Part shown: positions 33,953-44,590 of the stretch, in pieces
Position numbering within the stretch: position 1 is the first letter of the stretch
How the letters are laid out: each line of letters starts with the position of its first letter
Source of the DNA: Glandiceps talaboti
Taxonomy: Eukaryota > Hemichordata > Enteropneusta > Spengelidae
Length of the DNA: 64,000 nucleotides
NCBI RefSeq assembly: GCF_964340395.1
Contig: NW_027554294.1
Span: 67,501-131,500, forward strand
Direction: 5' to 3'
Notes under the pieces: generated by a model
Told to the model about the DNA's origin: nothing
Databases searched by the model: none
What the model saw: the letters and a program-made list of their open reading frames with translations, nothing else
Program-made: the position numbers and the translations under genes

Positions 33953-34528
33953 GTTTTGGCAATTCAAGGAGAGGAAACAGTGTCGGAATGGGAGAACTCT
34001 TTTCTTTACGAAGTAGTAAATTAGTCACACTAATATCTGCTTGCTTGATTGACTCTGGGATTTTTTGGCTGAAGTAGTCAGTTTTGGCATTATGTAGAAG
34101 ATCTGTTATGTGGTTCTTTGCATCCTGATATAATTGTTTATGAACTGTCAAATTTGTCTTTCGCCATAAGTGCTCAGCATGACGACATTGTCGTTTTGCC
34201 TTCTCAGTCTGTCGTTTATAGAATTATACCAAAGATCACTTCGACGAGATGAAAGTCTCTGCGGCTTTACTGGCGCATGACTTACCATTTGAGTTTAATG
34301 TCGAGATCCTAGGCTGTTAAATGATCAGATGGAGCTAGTATACTGTGAAGGTCTTCCATGCGGACAGTGTGATTAACATTATGAATGTTCTGTGTCATCT
34401 TCATGGTGATAATTGGAGGAGGTAGCGCCACATGGAGGTGACTGATAATGCAGAGATGGTTGGATATAATAACACCAGAAACTATTATAGACTGTACTAA
34501 GTCACTTTTCAATCTATGCACTTAACCA
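33953..34528 (-). pseudogene. CR1/Jockey-type LINE fragment, X3 copy
   Basis: Same minus-strand fragment as X1 and X2. The linker frame is longest here: MTVHKQLYQDAKNHITDLLH, NAKTDYFSQKIPESIKQADI, SVTNLLLRKEKSSPIPTLFP. This fits the pre-RT linker of CR1/Jockey-type elements. No reverse-transcriptase core follows. Confidence 0.72.
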
Positions 34529-34947
34529 ATAATTATATCGACCATATATGTTCTGACTCCTTGTTAAGGGTTTGGGTACTATAGTCACATGTTCATGTGA
34601 ATGTATATCTATGACCTCCTTCACCCCTTTAAAACCACTGTGGCTGGACCATCAGAATGTTGGCATTCTCAATATTAATGTTGAGTATATAGTTTGTTTG
34701 AGTGTGCAGTGTGATAGAAGCCATATAGAGATGGCTTTCATACTATGATTTGGTGTTTTATGTTGAATTAGGAAAATATCAGTATATTGAAAAAATACTT
34801 GCTAATCTGTTGTGTATGTTTTTTGAAATTTGATATACAGGACTTGAATTTTGTATGTACATGTATATATATAGTATTTCCCAGAATATTAGGTTTGTAA
34901 ATATGTTAGCACATTGCTAAATTCTTACTATATTGTTTATGGTACAG

Positions 34948-35088
34948 CAACAAGAAGCCCCCATTGGTAATGATGTACTGGTAGGCAAGGAATGTGTACT
35001 TGCCGTGAACGATTATGTCGAGAAGAGTCCTCGCGAGGCGTCCATGAAGAAAGGTTATGTCCTGACCCTCATCAATAGTGCTAACAAG
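34948..35088 (+). CDS. Alpha-spectrin SH3a exon, copy 7
   Basis: 47 codons, phase 0. [31 protein letters not shown] is nearest of all copies to the vertebrate LTLLNS, and this copy is the last before the SH3b exons. If one SH3a copy is joined to SH3b to build a full SH3 domain, this is the closest candidate. Confidence 0.85.
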
Positions 35089-35292
35089 GTAATGTCATTC
35101 CTGTACATTTCTTATGTTAAGTTATGTCATGTATGCTGACTTAGTGGGCATTCCATTTTATCGTTTCATTTTTTAGCACAACTAGTGTGATTTGGTGTTT
35201 TATGTTGAATTAGGACAATTTAGTATATGTATAACAATCATTGAAAAAACACTTGCTAATCTGTTGTGTATGTTTTGAAATTTGATATACAG

Positions 35293-35384
35293 GATTTAAA
35301 TTTCCGTTGGACAGCTTTGGAACAAGTGGCTGATGAATGTAGTACCAGTCTTGGCAATGCTCATGATGTACACAGGTTCTTTAG
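35293..35384 (+). CDS. Alpha-spectrin repeat 10/11 junction exon, copy 3
   Basis: 92 nt, same phases as copies 1 and 2; one visible change (GNAHDV in place of GSAHDV). Donor 'gtgaga' retained. Confidence 0.85.
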
Positions 35385-35647
35385 GTGAGAAATAACTCTT
35401 GGGTAGATTGTAAGTGTGTGTATGAGTGAGTAGATGAATTAGTGATAGCCAGCTAGGATAGAGTATGATATGTTGCTAATGATTTGGTATGACCGAAAAT
35501 TCCACAGCTTTGTAGTATATGGAAAGTTTAGGGAATATAATATGAGCTATCAGATCTGACAAACCAAATTCTGTACATATTGACACACCAGTAACATTAT
35601 CAAATTGGCTAAAGTAAAGTACTAAAATGTGTTTAATTTCTGTTTAG

Positions 35648-35954
35648 ATACACACATTTGCTGGAGACAGCTAACAATAGAAAACAACATTGTCTGGAAG
35701 ACTCATGCAAACAACACATACAGAGATGTGAAGTCCGTGATCTCTTAGTCTGGATGAATGATAAAGAGGCAATCACTGTCTCCTCTGAAGTCGGTGACGA
35801 TTTGGGACAAGTGGATGGTCAACAGAAGAAATTTGCTGATTTCCCCAAGGACTTGGCAGCCAATAAGGCCACACTGACAGAAATTATTGAAATTTCTACC
35901 GCCATACATGTTGAAAGTAGTCATGAAGTACAGTGTGTGGCTGCTTGTATCCAG
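35648..35954 (+). CDS. Alpha-spectrin repeat 10 exon, copy 3
   Basis: 307 nt, 102 codons, intact. KQHCLED replaces KQRCLED. It ends at 'gtatccag'; its phase 0 end can splice to the phase 0 SH3b exon at 36979, which would reverse the vertebrate order. Confidence 0.86.
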
Positions 35955-35982
35955 GTTAGCAAGTGTACCATGCTATGATAAG

Positions 35983-36212
35983 TGGGTTTTATCGTCTGCA
36001 AGTGCCTTTGCCAGGTATAGTGTAAAGAGTACCGGGCTCAGACAGTCTCCTTGAGGAGCTCCTACATTCGTGATAAATGTTTCTGTAGTACTCCGCATCA
36101 AACTTGTAGTTGCAATACATCCTTCAACAGTATTGATACCATATGGAGCTCGTCTTCATCGAGAATGTTTTTTAGATCTTGAAAGCACCCCCTGTCCACG
36201 GTGTCAAAGACA
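35983..36212 (-). pseudogene. Non-LTR reverse transcriptase fragment (minus strand)
   Basis: Read on the minus strand from 36212: VFDTVD, then ILDEDELHMVSILLKDV, then (after a frame slip) TFITNVGAPQGDCLSPVLFT and LYLAKAL. The first is the catalytic-aspartate block (FDTVD) and the second the RT block with PQGDCLSP. It begins exactly where the tail of unit Y3 is cut off. A frame slip and missing flanks make it a relic; the clade is not assigned. Confidence 0.65.
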
Positions 36213-36978
36213 AGTCACATTAAAACTACATGACTGTATAAACAATATACGTAAAAACTGTACAAGTTACCTGTCTATAAGGTGTTAATACTGTAAGATA
36301 TTTATAAGTTAAAATGCCCTAACTTGGACATGTAATGCCATCTAGAAGTTTGAAATGTTGGGGGAAATAGTTTGTCTCAAGTATGTACAAATACCTACCA
36401 GTATGTAAAGTCTGATGACCTTATGTATTGATAAATATACATGAAATTCTGTGATTACATAATTTTAGGCAAATTCTGCCATCAGCTGTGTTTACAATTG
36501 TTCTGTGATAGAAGCATCTGACTGGACTGGAATAATATGAGAAGAGAACTTTGAATCAAATCTAAATTTCACAATTTAAATTGTTTATTTAGCATTCATG
36601 TAAGAATAAATTATACCATGCAAGAACCAAACTGAACCAAAAATATGGAATATATACTCTGGTCATTCTATGTCAAGACAACAAGTGTCTGTGTCATTGG
36701 TTCTGTTGTGTTCAAAATTGCCCTTACTTTCCCCAATCTTACTGGCAATAGTACATTACCAACACTTTTCTTCATTCAGCTGTAAACTATTCGTGGCCTC
36801 TAAGCATTGTCATTCCTCAAGTGACTCATCATGACAAGGGCCCCTTAGGTTACTCGTATTTTCCTTGTCTGAACGAAGAAAAATATTTGGGAATTATATC
36901 TAAGTTTACAAAAAAGAGACTGGTGTTTCTGTCAGCAAGAAACCCATAATAAGATATTTTATATGTTTATGGTGATAG

Positions 36979-37130
36979 GACCAGTGGAACGTTGAAGTAA
37001 ATGATCAAGGTTTTGTACCAGCAACTGAGAAGATAGATTCAGTGCAGTCCTCATCCCAGGGTAACTTGGCTGATGAAGTCAATAGTATTGCCAACATACA
37101 GAGACAGAGACAGAGACAGATCGAAGATCA
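36979..37130 (+). CDS. Alpha-spectrin SH3b exon, copy 1
   Basis: 152 nt, phase 0 start and phase 2 end, acceptor 'atggtgatag', donor 'gtaagt'. DQWNVEVNDQGFVPATEKID then SVQSSSQGNLADEVNSIANI, then a QRQRQRQ stretch and IED. Matches the vertebrate [20 protein letters not shown] and the linker PAQSASRENLLEEQGSIALR. The first Trp of the WW pair is Gln, one residue is missing (VNDQG for VNDRQG), and the C-terminal Tyr of AAYV is gone. The Q-R run comes from 'cagaga' repeats. Splices in phase to repeat 10 at 37499. Confidence 0.87.
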
Positions 37131-37498
37131 GTAAGTTACTATAATTATCACCATGGGTTTCTTACAGAGAAGTTGCACAATGTTGATGGAAGAAAGTCAT
37201 GAAATTTACATTTTAGATGCAGCATTTTAGCAAAGGTTTTTGAACCTTTGTAACATTGACTATAGTTTGATAGGGAACCCTGGTAAAACAGCTATGGAAT
37301 TCTGGGACATTTGACCTACTTCCCAGCTTGACAATGATGTATAGAATGTTGCAGGCAAACCTAAGTAAGTTTACTGACCTCAAAAAAGATTTTTTGACAA
37401 GTTTATGATGAAGCACTATATACTATCCATTTGACACACCTGTAACGTTATCAAATTGGCTAAAGTAAAGTGCTAAAATGTGTTTAATTTCTGTTTAG

Positions 37499-37694
37499 AT
37501 ACACACATTTGCTGGAGATAGCCAATAAAAGAAAACGTTGTCTGGAAGATTCATTGACTCAACACATGCTGAGACGTGAAGCTGGTGATCTCTTGGCAGC
37601 CAACAAGACCAGACTGACAGAAATTAATGAAATGACTACCGCCATCCAAGTTGAAAGGAGTCAAGAAGTACAGAGTGTAGCTGCTCATATCCAG
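37499..37694 (+). CDS. Repeat 10 exon with internal in-frame deletion, copy 4
   Basis: 196 nt (1 + 65 codons). YTHLLEIANKRKRCLEDSLT, then QHMLRREAGDLLAANKTRLT, then EINEMTTAIQVERSQEV. About 37 codons between DLL and AANK are missing compared with copies 1-3, removing the helix A tryptophan and helix B. The deletion joins two similar sites ('gatctctt' and 'gacttggcagcc'), and the frame is kept. The product would be a truncated repeat unlikely to fold as a three-helix bundle. Confidence 0.83.
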
Positions 37695-37738
37695 GTTAGG
37701 ATGTGTTCTATGCTATGATTAATTGAGTTGGGTCTTAA

Positions 37739-38078
37739 AGTGGCCATATGGATGAGAATTGGGGTATTTGTTTTGGATTTTTAATTTATAAAACAATTTT
37801 ATCATGGCTTCCTACTTGAAAAATCAGTATGAAACAACATATGCCAAGTCCTTGTTTGTAACTCAATAAATGGCAAAAGACCGGTAAGTATGAAAAATGT
37901 TTGATATTGTACGTACAATAACAAACTTTGTGACACGTTTTTTTAAATAGATATTTGCAGTATATTGAATTACAAACACAGAATCCACCTAAGTTGTTTC
38001 ACTTTGACTTTTCAAGTATGAAGCCATGATAAAATTATATTATAAATTTCAAATCCATTTCTCATTCAAATGGCCACT
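37739..38078. mobile_element. MITE with about 80-bp inverted repeats in the intron after repeat 10
   Basis: 340 bp. The left end AGTGGCCATATGGATGAGAA with 'ttttatcatggcttcctact' is inverted at the right end ('agtatgaagccatgataaaa' through 'ctcattcaaatggccact'). The undisturbed sister introns (31090, 32730) read 'ggtcttaaaccccaatgttt' at this site, supporting insertion. Block 2 carries only a deleted left part (about 39567-39700). Confidence 0.75.
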
Positions 38079-38811
38079 GTTTGAATTCTACATAAATGAA
38101 TGAAATTTTGTAAAGCAGGGATTTTAACGATTGGGAATATAGTTATAAAGTTTGAGCATGATATAAAACTCTGGATAAATTCTGTATTTTCATAAGATTT
38201 AAGTTTAAGACTCTTTAGTCCCTGGTCACATGATCTTGTGATGACGTAGGGATAAAATGTCTTTAGAAGATTGTTGCTGTTGTGGCCCTCTCACTGTTAC
38301 TGCTGAGTATTGGGGTCCAGATCGTTCTGTAATAGAAGCATCTGACTGGACTGGAATAATATGAGAAGAGAACTTTGAATCAAATCTAAATTTCACAATT
38401 TAAATTGTTTATTTAGCATTCATGTAAGAATAAATTATACCATGCATGAACCAAACTAAACCAAAAATATGGATTATATGGTCATTCTATGTCAAGACAA
38501 CATGTGTCTGTGTCATTGGTTCTGTTGTGTTAAAAATTGCCCTTACTTTCCCCAATCTTACTGGATATGGTACTTCATTGTAGAATCATTATTCCCAACA
38601 TATTTCTTCATTCAGCCGGAAACTATTCGTGACCTCTAAGGGTAGTCACTCCTCAAGTGACTCATCATGACAAGGGCCCCTTAGGTTACTTGTATTTTCC
38701 TTGGCTGAACGAAGAAAAATATTTGGGAATTATATATAAGTTTACAAATGATACTCTGGTGTTTCTGTCAGCAAGAAACCCATAAGATATTTTATATGTT
38801 TATGTTGATAG

Positions 38812-38963
38812 GACCAGTGGAACGTTGAAGTAAATGATCAAGGTTTTGTACCAGCAACTGAGAAGATAGATTCAGTGCAGTCCTCATCCCAGGGTAACTT
38901 GGCTGATGAAGTCAATAGTATTGCCAACAGACAGAGACAGAGACAGAGACAGATCGAAGATCA
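38812..38963 (+). CDS. Alpha-spectrin SH3b exon, copy 2
   Basis: 152 nt, identical in length and phase to copy 1 and almost identical in sequence (ANRQRQ in place of ANIQRQ). Same loss of the first Trp and the C-terminal Tyr. Two successive SH3b exons without an SH3a between them cannot build two domains. Confidence 0.86.
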
Positions 38964-39338
38964 GTAAGTTACTATAATTATCACCATGGGTTTCTTACAG
39001 AGAAGTTGCACAATGTTGATGGAAGAAAGTCATGAAATTTACATTTTAGATGCAGCATTTTAGCAAAGATTTTTGAACCTTTGTAACATTGACTATAGTT
39101 TGATAGGGAACCCTGGTAAAACAGCTATGGAATTCTGGGACATTTGACCTACTTCCCAGCTTGACAATGATGTATAGAATGTTGCAGGCAAACCTAAGTA
39201 AGTTTACTGACCTCAAAAAAGATTTTTTGACAAGTTTGTGATGAAGCACTATATACATTGTACTATCCATTCGACACACCTGTAACGTTATCAAATTGGC
39301 TAAAGTAAAGTGCTAAAATGTGTTTAATTTCTGTTTAG

Positions 39339-39520
39339 ATACACACATTTGCTGGAGATAGCCAATAAAAGAAAACGTTGTCTGGAAGATTCATGGACTC
39401 AACACATGCTGAGACGTGAAGCTGGTGATCTCTTGGCAGCCAACAAGACCAGACTGACAGAAATTAATGAAATGACTACCGCCATGTCAAGAAGTACAGA
39501 GTGTGGCTGCTCATATCCAG
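39339..39520 (+). pseudogene. Repeat 10 exon, copy 5, deleted and frameshifted
   Basis: 182 nt. It shares the internal deletion of copy 4 and has a further 14-nt deletion ('accgccatgtcaagaag' against 'accgccatccaagttg...'), which breaks the frame. Splicing in this exon would give an early stop. Confidence 0.82.
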
Positions 39521-39752
39521 GTTAGGATGTGTTCTATGCTATGATTAATTGAGTTGGGTCTTAAAGTGGCCATATGGATGAGAATTGGGGTATTTGTTTT
39601 GGATTTTTGATGTATGAAAAAACATATGCCAAGTCCTTGTTTCAATAAATGGCAAAAGATCGGTAAGTGTGAAAAATGTTTGTTATCGTATGTACAATAA
39701 CAAACTTTTTGACACTTTTGTTAGATTTTGGCAATGTATTGAGTTAAAAACA

Positions 39753-39811
39753 CTGACTGATGAATGAAGTACCAGATTTGGCAGTGCTCATGAAGTACAC
39801 AGGTTCTTTAG
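39753..39811 (+). pseudogene. Degraded repeat 11-start exon with stop codon
   Basis: Aligned with the junction exon, it reads TDE, a TGA stop where the other copies have a Cys codon (TGT), then STRFGSAHEVHRFFR. The donor 'gtgaga' is kept, but the first part of the exon and its acceptor are lost. SAHEVHRFF is nearer the vertebrate SAHEVQRF than the array copies. It is also the copy in canonical position, so it is probably the ancestral one. Confidence 0.75.
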
Positions 39812-40200
39812 GTGAGAAATAACTAGATCATGTGTGTGATTGAGTGGGGGGGGGGGAGTGATAGGCAGCTAGGAGATGCATGGAGGATGATATGTTGGTA
39901 ATGACTCCTATTGCATATTCGGTATGACAGAAAATTCTGCAGCTTTGTAGATGGAAAGATCAGGGAATATTATATATGAAAGTAATTAGTTTTTTTCTGT
40001 TACATATTATCTACTGTTATGATATTGGTCATGTAGTTTTATTACTATCATGTGTCTAGGTATAATTTGGGAAAATATTGTAGTATTAAAAGCATGTAAG
40101 AATAGAAAGTGACCTCAACTCCATTTCTTCATAGTTTACACAGGAACACAGTTATAGATGTCCACTTCAATTGAATAGTGTTCTTTTTTGTCTATTCCAG

Positions 40201-40279
40201 AGATGCCAATGAAACTTTAAAAGTGAGAAAGACAATGCTCTGAATACAGACAACTACTGTCTGTAATCTTCAGAGATGT
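40201..40279 (+). pseudogene. Degraded repeat 11 helix A exon
   Basis: It follows acceptor 'gtctattccag' and ends before 'gtaagt'. It reads DANETLK, a one-base frame slip, then SEKDNALNTDNYC, then a TAA stop. Vertebrate repeat 11 reads DADETKEWIEEKNQALNTDN. The slip removes the conserved Trp region. Together with the exon at 39753 this keeps the canonical order but is non-functional. Confidence 0.75.
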
Positions 40280-42880
40280 GTAAGTTTATCTATGTAACAT
40301 TCTGAAATACTTCACTTTACTTTTTTTTGTAGCATAGTATTATGTTACATAGAGACGCTCATTAGACAAAAGTTTATGATCTGTAATCATTTTAATATTT
40401 CATATCATTCATAGAATATTCGCATAAGTCAAATCTATACAATTTTGTATGATCATGACCTTGCGAGACACATTAGTCGGTTTTTTGAGGACATTTTTGT
40501 CGTTTTTTTATGGTATTTGGTAAATTGGCTACAAACTAACTTCACAATTGCAAGTCAAAACTACGAGAGTCAATCTAAGTATGGTACTTCCATTGACCTC
40601 ACTGTACTAACAAGTACATGATTTCTCATGTTCAAAATAGATTTTCAATGATTTGCTATCCATACCCTCTGAAAATATGAATGGCTAAAGCTGTTTGATG
40701 ATGTATCTAATCTTGTCCTATTTACGAAATCTAACTGTATTTGCCAAAAACAATTGGCCTAGACTTGTTGCGACAGCAGTCGCCAACTTACAATCACACG
40801 ATATGTACTCCAACGAGTTGTGCCGAAGATGTGTGTACTACTGTGCAGTAGTGATATACCAATCGATTCAAGTTTCTGTGTGGTGGTAAATTTGTTTGTT
40901 AACAATGTCTGTTGATATCAATTTCTTTGAGTGTTCAGCGTAGCATTGTGGCATGCAATCATCACTGATGAAATCGACACAGTGTAGTTAGTATCTATTG
41001 TTTTTCGACTACCTAGCCTAGTTATATATCATCCCATTCTGGTAGAGGTTTGACACATCTCATGTGTGAATGGTTTTCTACACTATATAATCTCGAGTGT
41101 GCCATATTGATAATCTAAACATTTACTAGAGGGTCTTACAATGTCAGAATGCCAAATACATTTGAGGTGTTGTTTAGTTCTTTCAAAACACTACAAATAC
41201 GCGAAAAACATCATAATTCACATTTTTCCATCCTTTTTTAAAAGCTTTGGTGGTACTTTGTTAATCATGGCAATGGAGTGCAACATTTTTTGGTTGATAA
41301 AACATGATTTAAAAAAACTTCTGGTCTTTTGACATAGCATGGAGAGTTAAATTTGTGAACATGATGACTCTATTCAGTCAAAATGACAGGGTTGAGTAGG
41401 CAAGTGGATAAAACTTTGAGAAATAGACCATGGTTTATAGGTGGATGTACCAGGTTACAGAACACCTGGTGTTCAAGTATGCAGTGAATATATCATTAGA
41501 CAACCACTCTGCTGACAAAATTGTGTTCCCAGCCCGACCTGTCTTAGAATTAAACCAATTCATATATACTCAGACAATTTGACAACGTGTATGATATTAT
41601 ATGCATATCAGTTATTTCCCCGTTTATGGCCAAAACAAATCTCTTCTTACGTCAACAGTGCTCAAACTGAAGTTACATTACCAAAACTTCATCCTGGACT
41701 ATTTTGCATCTGAGGCTTTCAAAAATCCTTATTGTGTAATCCTGCATCAAAAAACATGTATTGGAAAAACAGTTCACAGGAAATTAATTTATAATACTTT
41801 GACTGGCAATAATATACTACATTTTATTTGCCACCAATTGAGTATAACATTCACAATTTACTGGGAAGTGTGGTTTCTTTACAATGATGAAGGGAAACAC
41901 ATCGTGTGTGCCTCATGTCTATAATGTATGTATACATTGTGACTGTCTAGTAACTACCTCTTGCTGTCCATGAATTTGTGTTTTTTGGGGACAATAAGTG
42001 CTCCATACAATCGATACTCAAAGAATATGTGTAGTGGTGTGGCTTACAATCACCATCACTAAGGGTATAGGATACTGCCATTAAAAGAGCTAAATATGTT
42101 GAAGAGCTAAACCTGTTTTTCTGAAAGTCATCGGTTCAGATTTATATGTGCAATCAGTAACATACATGTAAATGACAAATATGAGTTTCATTACACATCA
42201 ACAATTTATGAAATATCACTTTAAAAATGCCAACAAGTTCTGAAGACACAAGTACAATAAATGAATGATTTACAGAAAATAGAATAATGGTAAAATTCAA
42301 CAATGGTAAGTTGCGCCTTATAAGTTATGGGGTCAACAATTTTCCATTGTGACTTCTTCTCCATTGTAAGAAAAGTATCATCATCTATCAGCTATGATGA
42401 CCTACAGCATTATGTACCAAGTCTACCACCTATAAAGATGAATATAATAAAGTAATCTATTTGATCTTAAAATAATTTCATAAATTCAAAACTTAATATT
42501 AATTATAATCATTTGACTCTAGACTGTTCCTGTCAGTATGCACACCTACAGCTTATATTTTTAGAATCATATTATTACAATAAATGTTGCAATTTGTCTT
42601 TGAGCTAATTGTCAAAACAGTCAACAATGAAATATCCAATTGCAATATTACACAAAACGCTTTGAATGAAGTAACTTCTGATAATGTTTGATGAACTTCA
42701 GGTTTAGTTTTCATAATTCCACTACAAATTTGGGGTACTTAACATAATGTAGCAAGTCCACGTTTGTGGCATAATTCCACAAACACAAATCAACAACAAA
42801 AGTCGCAAATTAATGCAAGATTGGAAAAGTCATGATGAGAACCTTGACTCGTTCTGTTGTGAACTTACAACAGTTTATAT
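40280..42880. other. No spectrin exon or other gene recognised
   Basis: Open frames here (up to about 107 codons near 41601) show no recognisable motif and no splice-bounded spectrin peptide. The next expected segment of repeat 11 was not found. Confidence 0.4.
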
Positions 42881-42882
42881 AG

Positions 42883-43495
42883 CGTGTGGTGTCTAGTTTG
42901 GAAATTGTTCAAAGGAAAATGATTGCCTCACAGGTGTATGATTTGGGTAAAAAAATGTGGGTTTTTTTGGTTAGAAAAAATTAAAATGTAAACCTACTGG
43001 GGGCAGATCAGTCTGAAATTGGGTGGGAACTTTCTTCGAGGGGTTTATAGTAAAAAGAATTTCATTATATGATGCTCCTAATAGTGATATGCAAATTAGG
43101 TATACAAATATGAACTATTTGGTCAAAAATCTTTAATTCCGAAAGGACTTTGCTGATTTGTCTGTAATTTCACAGGGATGTTTCTTGGAATGTACAGATC
43201 AGTGAATATTAATCACATGATGATGCCATGAGTGATATGCAGATTATGGTTAAATACATAAATAAATAAACATTCAAAACATGTATGTAAATGGGACTAT
43301 TAAACAGCAAGAGCACGCCTATAGCAACAGTCAAATGATCACATGTATTGCAAAGATATTATCAGAGATTCATAGGCAGGTGAATGAACATTCAAAAAAT
43401 GTATGCAAATATGTCTAGCAACATGACCACTCCCATACCAACAGTTAAATGATTGTGTATATTGCAAATGTAACAACAGGGCTGGATGGATAGGT
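42883..43495 (+). mobile_element. Family A repeat, copy 5 (5' truncated)
   Basis: Body units ('gtgtctagtttggaaattg', 'gatatgcaaattagg') and then 117-bp-type units ('aataaataaacattcaaaac', 'cctatagcaacagtcaaatg'). Confidence 0.6.
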
Positions 43496-44590
43496 AACTG
43501 TGATGACTTCTATTCATTATCTGTACCAAAAGTGGCATCTTGACCTTATTTGAACCATAAATCGTACAGATTCAAATTTGATGTGTAGTTAGGAAATTAC
43601 TTAGACTTGGATGTAACACAGTGTGCATACACGTGTGGGTTCTATTGCTGTGAATATATTGGTACAGTACCTGATAGCATCCATAAGGGTTGTAAAATAT
43701 AAAACTCTTCAGTTTAATTTTTATTGATTGTAATTTGTTTCATATGACTACTGACAGGCAATGTAGACTCACTGATCTATTTTTTTGTTTTTGTGTGGAG
43801 AATGGGTTTATTATGGTTTTTTTTTTGTGTTCTGAGCAAGTCATAACAATGGGATCACAGCCTCTTACAGTATCAAATCCTGAAAAAGAGAAAGAGCAAA
43901 AAATTATACCAAAACTACCAAAAGAGTGTGGATAGTGACAATATTATATTTTTGCTCAAACTATAGATAAATATAGTAATTATATGAACTTTGATGTCAT
44001 TTTTGCCCTGATTGGCATGTACCGGTATGTAGTCTAAACGATTATTGCAAGTGTGAACTATAGTGATTTCAATCTGCCATTTGTCATGGAATTATGCCTT
44101 GAAACAACAAAAATCTAACAAAAACAAGAAATATATGAAGTGAAAGTTCAAGAAATCCAAATTTTTAAATATAGTGACCATGATTGTGTAAATCATACAG
44201 AGGTGAATTTACCAAAAGTTGAGGTAGCACACATGGAACAGATTATGTGAAAGTCACGAAAACAATATTCTATTCATGTTCAAATTTTACAAAACAATAT
44301 ACTTAACTACATAAAAATGACAGTTGATAATCTAAAATGCTGTAACGACTGATAATATTTCTAAAGCGAAAACAAAACAAAACATATCAGGCTCTCCAAT
44401 GGTCAGTGAGTGGAATGCAGGCATCTCAGATTTGAAGGGAAATCTCATTAACATTAAAATTTGTACCCAAGTTAATTAACTGAATAACTTTGCCATAAAC
44501 ACACAAGTTGGGGACTTAATATCTTTGGGACTATGTCTTCAATTGTTTGAAATGTTATTGCTATACAAGTCAGAAGAATAAACAGATTTT
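43496..44590. other. No recognisable gene
   Basis: AT-rich. The frame at 43735-43935 has no domain signature. No splice-supported exon identified. Confidence 0.4.

Larger units (their letters stand above)
33216..34852 (+). repeat. Tandem unit X3 of the SH3a array
   Basis: 1637 bp, X-type: SH3a, family A start, TACA microsatellite (shorter, without ACGT runs), minus-strand LINE fragment and tail. It sits between two Y units, so the array order X-X-Y-Y-X-Y is not a simple block duplication. Confidence 0.85.
34853..35978 (+). repeat. Tandem unit Y3 of the SH3a array (3' truncated)
   Basis: SH3a, junction exon and repeat 10 exon as in Y1/Y2. The normal tail is cut right after 'accatgctatga' and replaced by a reverse-transcriptase fragment. 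Confidence 0.83.
36501..38323 (+). repeat. Tandem block 1 with SH3b and a shortened repeat 10 exon
   Basis: 1823 bp from 'ttctgtgatagaagcatctg' to the same motif at 38324. It holds the SH3b exon, a 400-bp intron, the repeat 10 exon with internal deletion, a MITE at 37739 and a tail. Block 2 repeats it to about 39690. Confidence 0.82.
38324..39690 (+). repeat. Tandem block 2 with SH3b and a frameshifted repeat 10 exon
   Basis: Close copy of block 1 through SH3b, intron and repeat 10 exon. It lacks most of the MITE and the following tail, and joins repeat 11 remnants near 39750. Confidence 0.8.
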
